Assembly: GCA_003427395.1 (NCBI GenBank)
Contig: BFEA01000536.1
Coordinates: forward strand, 1,057,169-1,078,933
Direction of reading: 5' to 3'
DNA length: 21,765 nt
From: Chara braunii
Lineage: Eukaryota; Streptophyta; Charophyceae; Charales; Characeae
The stretch's first letter is position 1; each line of letters begins with the position of its first letter. This document shows, piece after piece, positions 10,141-18,525 of the stretch. Below the pieces are notes generated by a model. That model was not told the origin of the DNA, made no database searches, and worked only from the letters and a program-made list of their open reading frames with translations. A program made the position numbers and the translations under genes.

Positions 10141-10240
10141 TGGTCCGCGTTCGGCCCGAACGGCCGAACGCCTCTCGAAGGGGTCCCGTACGTTCGGGCG
10201 TTCGGGTTCGGGCGTTCGGCTCGTCCTGAACGCCGGTAAC
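10141..10240. repeat. GC-rich block with clustered CGTTCGG / CCGAACG heptamers
   Basis: Within about 75 nt there are six exact copies of CGTTCGG or its complement: 10148-10154, 10156-10162 (rc), 10164-10170 (rc), 10191-10197, 10199-10205 and 10213-10219. A near copy lies at 10206-10211. The 10-nt arms GCCGAACGCC (10163-10172) and GGCGTTCGGC (10211-10220) are exact complements and can form a hairpin with a 38-nt loop. The composition contrasts sharply with the AT-rich flanks. No family is recognised. Confidence 0.8.
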
Positions 10241-10245
10241 CCTGA

Positions 10246-10277
10246 TTACTATTATTATTATTATTATTATTATTATT
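10246..10277. repeat. (TTA)n microsatellite, likely retroelement 3' tail
   Basis: About ten TTA/ATT units immediately before the dispersed repeat at 10277. Read on the minus strand this is a (TAA)n tail, in the same place as the poly(A) of the second copy at 16083-16100. Confidence 0.9.
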
Positions 10278-10660
10278 TTTGAAAACGGGCTTAGTGCCCA
10301 AGGCTGATATTACCAATAAGAAGATTGAGGTCGGGGTCCTCACAGTCTACCCGAAGTGACGGAACAGAACATGATGAGAACCGAGCTCAGCTTCCTCATA
10401 TGATGATGATGATAATGATTATGAATTTCTGTGTAAACTGTGAGATAATCGTACTAATGATGATGATGCTAAAGATGATGATGATTTGTACAGAAAAAAT
10501 ATAAAAGACTATGCTATATCAGCAATTCTGGTCTCCTAATCCTGGAACAACTCCTAGCCCTCCCTGTACCAAGACATTACATCTCAGAGACAATGCCATC
10601 CTAACCAACGTCAACCATAGCTGACCTGTTCTCGCCACCTAGACTATCCCCGAACCCATA
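10277..10660 (-). mobile_element. Dispersed retroelement 3' fragment, copy 1
   Basis: Matches 16101-16430 along most of its length. Shared landmarks in plus orientation are GCCCAAGGCTGATATTACCA, GGGGTCCTCACAGTCTACCC, GAGAACC.AGCTCAGC, the CTCCTAATCCT.GA box, GACATTACATCTCAGAGAC and CACCTAGACTATCCCCG. A (GAT)n expansion at about 10399-10480 is weaker in the other copy. With the (TAA)n tail on its left it reads as a minus-strand element. It is either a 5'-truncated LINE remnant (only the 3' UTR left) or a SINE. Confidence 0.75.
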
Positions 10661-11395
10661 GGTTGTCAACTGGATTGCCTTCCTCCCTCAGCAAATCCCC
10701 AGATCTCTCTACAAGGCCTCATACTCCTGTCATTTGCAGGTTACAAACTTACAGGGCAACGCCCCAGCTCCGGCCAACGTCGTTCTGGCATCGGCAAACC
10801 AGGGGCACCGAACAAAGCAACTCTGCAGATATCAATCCAGATTTGATCATCTCTGAAATCCTATATCCCGAATGAGGAAGAAGGTCAGATGCCGCCAAGA
10901 GTTACAAAACACCAGAAAGCTTGATATAACATGATTGAAAAATATGGAATTTTTTTTTTTTCCAATAAAGAAGAAAAGCAGAAGCCACCAAAAATTATTA
11001 AAAACCAGCAGACCCTCTTTTTTTGATCCACTAGCTTCCCCCAGACCAGACTCGACACTCTCAAGACACCTCAACCTGCCCAATACCTGCCATCGCTGTC
11101 GTGTACTCACTACCAAACTATCCCCGGCTCAAGGGTTGCCTTGACAATACCTCCTAGTTCGCCACTGGATTGCCTTCCACCCTCGACCATCCCCATATCT
11201 CCCTACCAGGCCTCATGCTCCTGCTACAAAATAGGTCACATGGCAAACACCCCAACGCCGACCAACGTCGTTCTGGCATCGGCCAGCCAAGAGCTCAGAA
11301 CACTACTTACTCTAGCAGGCACCAGACATGATTCAGCTATCCCTGAAGTCCTGTTATCCAGAATAGAAGAAATCAATTGTCACCTATGGAAGTGT
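10634..11395. repeat. Diverged direct duplication (two about 250-280 bp units)
   Basis: Unit 1 (about 10634-10880) and unit 2 (about 11117-11395) share CTATCCCCG, CTGGATTGCCTTCC, TCTCTAC.AGGCCTCAT.CTCCTG and a 22-nt exact block CCAACGTCGTTCTGGCATCGGC (10774-10795 and 11262-11283, without its last bases here). Both end near TCCCGAATGAGGAAG / TCCAGAATAGAAGAA. The spacing is 488 bp. Unit 1 continues directly into the dispersed repeat to its left. The DNA between (10884-11116) is low-complexity, with two worn copies of a GCC.CCAA.A.TTA motif. Confidence 0.7.
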
Positions 11396-11900
11396 CACAC
11401 CCAGGTGAGAATTTCCTCCCCCTCTCCTCCTTCCCACCCTGTCCCTTCGTTGCCTCCGCCAACAGAGAGTGTCAAAATTAGCAGACCTTCCCCGTTAGCC
11501 CAAACTTGGAATAGTCCCATCTTACACCCTGCAACCCAGAGAAATCCAGTTCCCACCAAAAGTATTCCTCTGCTACCCCATACCCTAATCTACCTCCATT
11601 GAGTTTTGATGCTTGCTCACATCAGCCCTAGCCCCAGAGTAGAATATCCCCCACCATCTGCTCATACCCCCTTCCGAGCATCACTACCCTCCGAGTGCTG
11701 CTCGTGTAGAGCAGAGCTCACCCCCTCCAAGAATCCCTCATACAGATTTTGAAAGAAACATTGATACACACGGGAGGAACAAAGAAAAATAATGCGGAAT
11801 TTAGAGGTCCATTTTTATTAAAAAGCAGTTGAAATTACCGAGGAGAACTTATGGAAATACCAGAAGAAGATGAGACGTGATATCCTTTGTCCCTAAGCTG
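11396..11900. other. Unannotated intergenic DNA
   Basis: C/T-rich to about 11700, then AT-rich. The longest open frame (11141-11602) has Pro/Ser/Thr-rich low-complexity content and overlaps the duplication, so I do not call it a gene. Nothing else recognised. Confidence 0.5.
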
Positions 11901-11904
11901 CTAG

Positions 11905-12200
11905 AAAACAGGAAAGATTAATTAAACGTAAATAAATTAATTCGAATTTTTTATATTAAAAAATACCGAGATTTTAGTCAGGATGATAAGGATAGTGAAT
12001 AATATCGAGATTTTAGTCAGGATGAGACCTGGCCTTGTTTATGACTAAGTTGATAGAGGATGTGAAAGATTAATTAAAAATTAATTTATTAATTAATTCG
12101 AATTTTTAGGTATTATACCATTTAGGCTATTTTATCGTGAAATTCAGTATGTGATGATAAGAATAGTCAGAATATTCCGAGATCTTAGTTAGGATATTAA
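11905..12200. repeat. AT-rich patch with short direct repeats
   Basis: A 19-21 nt motif of the form CGAGATTTTAGTCAGGAT occurs at about 11965-11985, 12005-12023 and 12177-12195 (last copy with two changes). A second motif, GAAAGATTAATTAAA followed by TTAATTCGAATTTTT, occurs at about 11921-11952 and 12066-12107. This looks like a decayed local tandem array of about 140-150 bp. No coding content. Confidence 0.65.
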
Positions 12201-12365
12201 TTAACGAAGATAAAAGTAAAAAATAGTTGAGGTGTTAATTAAAGATGATTCTTAGAGCAAAGATTGATAAAATGGAATATGGTATCGAATACGAACTAGT
12301 TGGTGAGAATCGAAATAATTGGGTAAGAAAGACTCAAAGAAAATCGAAGGGTTCTGACACAATAT

Positions 12366-12545
12366 GCTTCATGAGTTCCCTCCCCCTCCCCCCTCTCCCT
12401 CATTTTATCCTTATCCTTGTGATCTCCCTATTACCCCTAGTCATCCCCGCATCATCTCCCTCTTTTACCGTTTTCCTCCGTTGCACCCTACCCTTTCCTC
12501 CACTCTCCCTCCCCGCCACTTCATACATTGTTGTCCTACTCACTT
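12366..12545. repeat. Pyrimidine-rich low-complexity tract
   Basis: Long C/T-rich stretch (CTCCCCCTCCC and similar), followed by a purine-rich stretch to about 12770. Frames across it encode only Pro/Ser/Leu low complexity. The T/C to A/G switch could form unusual DNA structures; no gene is supported. Confidence 0.6.
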
Positions 12546-12825
12546 TCTTCCCTCTCAATACCAGTGCAGCAAAGCAACGCTCAGATCTCCCAAAAAAAGA
12601 AGAAAGCAGCAGAACCCACAAACATTGAAGCAGCAAACAAGTGAGAGCAGTGAAAAAGCATCAGCACAAAAGGAAAGAAAACAAGCAAGAGGGACAAAAA
12701 GGAGGAGGAGAAGGATAAGAAGGACAAAAGTGGGATAGGTAGAAAAAGAAAAGAAACATAAAAGGAAGAGAGAATTGGACGTGGTGGAGCGATTACCCCC
12801 CACCCCCCCTAAACCAAACTGTTGT

Positions 12826-13030
12826 ATGATGATGATGATGATGATGATGATGAAGGTGATGATGACGATGATGTTGATGCTGATGTTGATGTTGATGACA
12901 ATCTTGGTTATCACAACGAATATGTTGATGAAGATGAAGATGAGAGGGAGAAAACCTCGCTGGCTAGCCGAAGAAATCCTGATGATGATGATAATAATGA
13001 TGAATTCACTCATCCCCGAAGATGATACTG
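12826..13030. repeat. (ATG)n / (GAT)n microsatellite cluster
   Basis: A pure run of about nine ATG units (12826-12853) decays into imperfect GATGAT / GTTGAT units to about 12940, with a second patch at about 12978-13040. Frames across it give poly-Met or poly-Asp peptides, which are repeat artefacts. Confidence 0.93.
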
Positions 13031-13044
13031 ATAATCATGATGAT

Positions 13045-14290
13045 GTCGGTTACTGCTGCTAATTATTAGTCTGTGAGTGAAATGGAAAGGACGACGATCA
13101 GTCGGTGAACAACCTCGAGTTGGGGTCCTTCTTGTGATGACGCCTTGGATATCTCTTGAACTCCAACCTCGACAACCTCCACTTATAACTCCCAACAATC
13201 CTCCTCCCACCCCACGAGACACACTCTACTCTTCTTCCTCTTGCGACAAGCCGACCTCCTCCACCACAAATTCACAAGATAAAGAGCAGAAGTGATTACT
13301 CCTGAAGCAGTGCTCAATCAAAAGCAAAACTCCCCTCCACACGACATGCTAGCCTGTAGCATTACTCGCATGAAGCACGAAACAGAGAGATGGCATGCAA
13401 ATGCTTTCAAAAGTCGGGAGGTAATAAGTGATGTGGTTCAAGCCCGTTGCCACCCTCCGAAATTCGTCTCATAACCTCTGTAGAATTAACCTTCTCGTCA
13501 CACGCGAGAATCTGGTCCAGACCGAAAAGACATGGATGCAACGTCAGTGCTGACGTGGCAGTGTGGCTCACGCGCCAGCATGTCACCCATGCGTCCCGGG
13601 CAAACTCCTACACTTCCACCCGCCGCAGATGCAGGATGTAGAAGATGCCTGCGCCCATACCACCATCCTCACCTGCTTTCCCTGTCAGGTTGACACGCAC
13701 GCCCTACTCACCTCGCTCGCCCACACTTCACTTACACGCACCTGCCAGCCACGGCTGCGCGCTCCCTCGGAAACGCGGACCCACAACAGCATTAGGACAC
13801 GCAACGTGCGCGCCCATATCAGCGTCCCCTCTGTCGTGCCCGTCTCCATCGCTCTGCCAGCGCTAACGCGTGCTACGTTTTTCCTCCCGGTGGCTCAAGT
13901 TCTCTCCCAGACCCGCGAAGCAATCATTTTCCATCACTTTTGAGTTGAAGTTGCATTCAATCTGCTGCCTTTGTTCAAAACCAGTGAAGATTCCATCAAA
14001 TATGAACCTATAGATTTCAAAGTTACTGGATTGTTGTGCAGGGTGAGATAAAGGCTGCGGTTTATTGTATTCTTGGCCAAATTATGCCTCTCACACCCAA
14101 TGTCTGGACTTTCATGTTTAAAAATGGTGGATTCTAGCTAATAGAACTATGGGACAGGAGGTTCATCCTTCTGGAATGGGAAGTAATCAATGCCTCTTGC
14201 CCTAACCCGAGGAGGAACTGACAAGAGAACGTGGTGAAAACCATCGTCTTTTTCAGTAAAAAAAAAATAAAAAAAAATTGGAAGGAGAGA
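13045..14290. other. Non-coding stretch, no gene recognised
   Basis: Mixed composition, C-richer at 13560-13880. The longest open frame (13563-13943, plus) is Pro/Thr/Arg/His-rich without recognisable domains, and a frame shadow of similar content lies beside it. An A-rich tract sits at about 14258-14276. It could hold exons of a host gene that cannot be recognised by eye. Confidence 0.45.
13541..13556. promoter_or_regulatory. Palindrome with two TGACGT bZIP-type cores
   Basis: ACGTCAGTGCTGACGT has 7-nt exact complementary arms around a TG spacer and continues as TGACGTGGCA. TGACG is the binding core of plant TGA/as-1 bZIP factors, and TGACGTGG is a C-box/G-box hybrid. There is no gene start nearby that would confirm a promoter, so this is a sequence match only. 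Confidence 0.25.
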
Positions 14291-14333
14291 GGTTAGAAAG
14301 GATCATAGGTGCATCCCAACGGACTGGAAGGGG

Positions 14334-14769
14334 ATGCTAGACCGACAATGGGAATCATATGAGGGTAAGTGGGTTAAGGATAGTAGGTGGGATCAACCAG
14401 GGACTCTCTGCCTGCTTAAGGAAATCAAGGAGTACAGAGTTGCTACAGTGGTCAGAGGACTGATCCAGGAACGTCAAGATGGGCTCTTAACAATCTCTCT
14501 GGCAGAGGGCTTGGAGACAGACCATGGTCCTCAATGGGAGCAATAAACAGGTTCTGGTGAGAACTCAGACGTTCGGGAAGAACGCATACAAATTTTTATG
14601 TCCGCTGGGGGACACCTCGATTAGCAGGATGCGGACCCTGCCTTTGCATTGGTGCTGGTTGACTCATGAGGGTGGAGGTAAGATCACGTTGCTGGTCTAC
14701 ACCCCGAAGGTCAGCTATAACAGGCAGGTCTACAGCTGGATCATCCCCTTAGTGACCAAGAGCAAGTGA
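14334..14769 (+). other. Unrecognised open stretches upstream of a LINE relic
   Basis: Two plus-strand frames (14334-14546, 14524-14769) with varied, non-repetitive residue content, e.g. WVKDSRWDQPGTLCLLKE and YSWIIPLVTKSK. They overlap slightly in different frames. They may be a frameshifted part of the retroelement relic that follows at 14808, or a worn host gene. I do not recognise them. Confidence 0.3.
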
Positions 14770-14807
14770 ACGCAGAGGTACACTAAGCTGGGTTAACTAG
14801 GTGCCTG

Positions 14808-15465
14808 GTGCTCTCCTCTGATCTGATCAGACTCTGGGAATCCATTCAGAAAATCCCATCATTCAAATTAGCCAGCTTATCATGGTTCCAATCTCATAGA
14901 GCCATCCCTACAGCAGAGTGGTTAGCCGAAAAGAACATGCCAGTGGAAACGAATTGTGCCCGCTGTAGTAAAGAGCCTAAATCGATGGACTCGAAAGAGT
15001 TTTCTCTCCTTCTTTGTTTGCAGGAGGAGGAAATTCTGTTTCATTTCAACATCTGTTTTGGTTCTTTGGTCGGGGTGGCCACCTTAGAGAGTGATCTCTA
15101 AAGAAAAACGTTGTCGTTTGCTGTAACAACTACACTAAAACCCAACAAATAAAAGATTTGACTTTCAATTTCGGACGTCAACACCCAGCTGCTCAAAGAG
15201 CAAGAGTCTGCGGTTGTATAAAGTCATGTAGGAAGTGGTGGAGTTGCCACTGGTTTTGTTTCTCCAAATGTAAAATTGACTGGGGCGAGAGTTTTGTCAT
15301 GGATGACCTTCTCCCACCGAAAGTCACGTACAAAAAGGTTGGGGCTATGTAGCCATGACAAAAAGAGCTGGCATTATGAATGTTATCTGGAAGCTTAGAA
15401 ATGATAAACTTTTTAAACCACCAGTACTTCCTAAAGTCCTGCCCATTAACGGTATGCGATTTTAG
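14808..15465 (+). pseudogene. Relic of a third LINE: zf-RVT-like C-terminal region
   Basis: Plus strand, opposite to both large LINEs. IPSFKLASLSWFQSHRAIPT followed by AEWLAEKNMPV and CARC (about 14955-14966) fits the 'W..IP.K...F.W....AIPTA..L..R......C..C' pattern before and at the zinc-binding region of plant RT elements. FHFNIC at about 15039-15056 would be the second ligand pair. Further on, IMNVIWKLRNDKLFKPP (about 15376-15426) matches the 'W..RN...F' box near the C-terminus. These pieces lie in different frames with stops between them. TTTTCTCTCCTTCTTTGTTTG before CAG at about 15000-15023 looks like a 3' splice site but is probably chance. Confidence 0.6.
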
Positions 15466-15474
15466 GAAATATAC

Positions 15475-16076
15475 GGCCCACTACAGGAGCGCCCAACAAT
15501 AGAAAAAATTTCCACAATTAAATAATCATTTTATAGTAAAATTACATTCTAAATTTTAAATTGTCATTCCATCTTAAAAAATGTCATTCCAATTTTAAAA
15601 TTTTCCGTCTTACTTGAAAACTTTCCTTCCAATAATGGGGTATCCCTTCTTATTTGAATTGGATGCTAGAGATGGAATGAAAGTCTGGATAAGTTCATGA
15701 AATATTTTAATTAGACTGATATTCTAAGTAAGGATTTCCAGTCATAAGTAGGTTAATCCAATCTAAATAAGAAGATATTTGTTGTAGTAGAATCAAAGTT
15801 TAATTAAAACATTTCATAAATTCGTCCAGACTTTCATTCCATCTTAAACAAATAGATGTAGTTGGAAGGGAAAACTCATATTTAGAAGGGAACTTATCAA
15901 ATAAAACAGAAAAATTTATAATTGGACAAACATTGGAATGATAATTTATAAATATGAAGAATTTTTTTTTATGAAATGTTTTTTCAACTTTCATTTCTCG
16001 TGGGAATTTTTCTGTTGAAATTCATCCAACTAGAAACGTTTCTACTCTATTTTTTTCCGCGGCCGATAGCTGGGCC
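15475..16076. mobile_element. Candidate MITE / foldback element
   Basis: An AT-rich, non-coding segment of about 600 bp whose ends read GGCCCA (15475-15480) and TGGGCC (16071-16076), exact inverted ends. Similar bases sit outside each end (AAATATAC left, AAATAC right) and could be a worn target duplication. Inside, 15670-15714 and 15800-15844 are inverted copies: 39 of 45 positions pair, the first 20 are exact and all six differences are transitions. Further complementarity (ATTGGAATGA / TCATTCCA blocks) reaches both outer parts. No transposase. hAT-like MITEs have short G-rich ends and 8-bp duplications, but the family call is open. Confidence 0.55.
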
Positions 16077-16082
16077 AAATAC

Positions 16083-16435
16083 TTTTTTTTTTTTTTTTTT
16101 AATAAAAGCGGGCCCAATGCCCAAGGCTGATATTACCAACAAGAAGATAAAGGTTGGGGTCCTCACAGTCTACCCAAAGTGACTGAACCGACCATGCTGA
16201 GAACCAAGCTCAGCGTCCTTTATATGCCACTAATGATGCAGATGCTAATGCTGAGAATGATTAGTATGCAAAAAATTATAGAGGATTATGCTATAACATC
16301 GATTCTGACCTCCTAATCCTAGAGCAACTCCTAGCCCTCCCTTTAGCAGGACATTACATCTCAGAGACCATGCCAATCATAGCTGACCTGTTCTTGCCAC
16401 CTAGACTATCCCCGGACGCATAGGTTGTCCATGCA
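16083..16435 (-). mobile_element. Dispersed repeat copy 2 with poly(A), likely 3' UTR of LINE copy B
   Basis: Poly(T) of 18 nt (16083-16100) is the poly(A) tail of a minus-strand transcript. The next about 330 bp match 10277-10660 and pass without a visible junction into the 3' end of LINE copy B at about 16440. The simplest reading is that this is that LINE's 3' UTR. The alternative is a SINE inserted exactly at the LINE 3' end, which is less likely. Confidence 0.7.
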
Positions 16436-16571
16436 GCCCTAAACCTAAGGCCTACCAGCATTGATTGCGCTGGAAACCCAGGGGATTGACTGTGCTGGGA
16501 GGGGGGAACCTCTTCGCCCCGAACTAGGCGCCAGATCCTTGCAGCTGCACACTAGCTCCTCCCTTCCCCTA

Positions 16572-18515
16572 TCAGTCCCTGTTGCCCTGATAATGTACAT
16601 TTTGTCCCATACCTGCTCCCCCTTCTTCCCTGGCTCCCGTGCCNTCTCTAGCTCCCATACCATCTNGAATCCAACAGACTATTGGTCGGGGGGNAAAAGG
16701 GTCAGGGAAGTTNTCCACTGTTCTCATTGGAATTGAGGGGTCCACCTTGGTCCACTCGTGAAAGCTCAGCCGATAGTCTTTACTCAACCTTTCCTCCTTT
16801 GGGTCTCTCCNTTTATTCCTTTCTACCCTCCCTATCCTTCCCCCCTCTTTCCCCCCGAGCCATTTTGNGGAGAAGTCCTGCACTTTTTNGTCTGTTTCTC
16901 GTTGTGTGTGTGTGTGTCGGATTTGGGCTTTGACTTCTTCCAAGTGGGTTGTTAACTCTGTTTGGATTTGTTGTTGTATGCTTTCAGTGAATTTGGGTCC
17001 TTCCAATCTCACCCCTTCCATTTCGTATGTACCGCGGCGTCTCCAAAGCGCCCATAGCACCCGCCCTACGTCCCAATTTAAAGATGTTTTGGGTGAAGTC
17101 ATCTGCCTGTTCTGCAGTCCATGTTTCTAATAGTAACGCACGCCAATCCCATGGCCAGGGTGTCGTTACTTCCAGCTGGTCCCAGACCCTGTCCCACCAG
17201 CGCCAAAGCCAGACTGCTCCTGGACATTGCAAGAAGATATGTTCTATGGTTTCTGGCCTTTTCCTGGATGGAAAGGAATCTGAGCAAAGTTTACACCAGG
17301 GCAGGGCCCGACCGTTTTGTTCCAAGGACGTCCTGTCTATTAGTTAGTCATTCATTAGTAGGCATCTATGGTTTATTTGCCATTGAAGGGAAGCCAGTTT
17401 CGCATGTTTCTTCTTAACTAGTCGAAAACCATGTTACCCTCCGAAGTGATTCCTTGCTAATGGTCAGGTGCGTCATCCATCTAGCCTCGACCTGGTCATG
17501 TAGATTAGTCGTTGGACGGAGTAATCTGTATGTTGATTTGATAGTTATGTTGTGTAATTTCCTGATATGTTTCTTGCCCCTTCCGGAGGGAGAGGTCCAT
17601 GTCCACTCCGTTGGGTCTAACGGTNGTTGAGTGATGGGGGTGCTTGGGAGGAAGGTCATCCATTGGTCTTCATTTTCCAGGACCCTGATTCGTGATAGTT
17701 CCTCGCTTTGGAAAAACCTTGTTTGTTCTGGCCCAAGTCTCTGTAAGGTGTTGTAGTTGCCCANTTTAAATATGTCAACAGCCACCGGTCCTTTGGGACT
17801 GCAGCGTACCACCTAGCCTACTTCTCCTACCCGGAATCTGCACCCAGTCGGATTCCTGCAAAACAGGTCCCTTTCTGAGGATTTTTCTCCAACTCAGGGG
17901 AATTCGTTCTTTCAGGTCTTCAAATGCACTTTCCGATTTATGGCTATATCTTAGTTTTTGCCGGAGCTGGCCCGGATCAATCCAGTCCATTGTGGATGTG
18001 TCCCAGATATCCCTTATTCTGAGAACTTCCCTTTTTACCCATACGCGCCAGGGGGAGTCCATGCAGTGAAGAACCTGTCCCCTGGTGTCAACAATTCTCC
18101 TGTTGTCAAAGAGGGGTTGTCGTAATACTTCCTCCCATCTCTCCAGGAGGGTTTTGTCAAGCAGGGGGAGGTTCCTCCAAGTCCTCAGAAGGGATGGCCA
18201 GAAGGGGTCGTTTCGCAGATCATCTCTCGCCTGCTCTCTTGGGGAGATCGGGTCCTGTTGTTTAAGGTACCTTCTCGGTATTGGCCAACCTCTATTTTCT
18301 AGCCACGTTAGAGGGCTGATTTCCTCTGTTGTTTCAGGGGCTAGTCGTGCAATCCGTTCCAGTGCCAGCCCCTTCCATGGGGTGTCAAGGCAAATAAGAA
18401 GCCGTTTGAGCCATTGTAATGCGAAGGCTTTGGTTTGTATTGCCAGGTCAATTATGCCCAACCCTCCTTTGGTCTTTGGTTGAATTATGGATTGCCATGC
18501 CACCCTACTGATCAC
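16572..18515 (-). pseudogene. C-terminal region of ORF2, copy B, with zf-RVT-like motif
   Basis: The QPKTKGGLGIIDL box at about 18480-18440 is the plant LINE connection motif. A frameshift near 17825 leads to a second segment (17812-17414), another shift follows near 17425 and a TAA at 17344-17346. The zinc-binding motif is then read as CKLC (about 17295-17284) with EHIFLQCP and WLWRWW. A shift near 17065 leads to WRRRGTYEMEG, the usual Trp-Arg-Arg end box. The tail to about 16572 is low-complexity and may already be 3' UTR. Confidence 0.88.
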
Positions 18516-18525
18516 ATTGTGTTTT

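Noticed and set aside
10191-10219. Telomere-like TTCGGG repeats
   Set aside because: Only a few irregular units in mixed orientation; does not match the TTTAGGG-type plant telomere or a regular array.
12245-12738. Two overlapping plus-strand open frames with Pro/Leu/Ser-rich content
   Set aside because: They span a pyrimidine tract and a purine-rich tract; low complexity explains both.
12775-13062. Plus-strand frames rich in Met or Asp (poly-D acidic protein)
   Set aside because: They are translations of an (ATG)n/(GAT)n microsatellite in different frames; no other coding sign.
13563-13943. 126-codon plus-strand open frame
   Set aside because: Compositionally biased (Pro, Thr, His, Arg), no domain, a competing frame of similar character next to it; could be chance in C-rich DNA.
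15000-15024. Canonical 3' splice site (polypyrimidine tract and CAG)
   Set aside because: Lies inside a decayed LINE relic with no supported exon on either side; likely chance.
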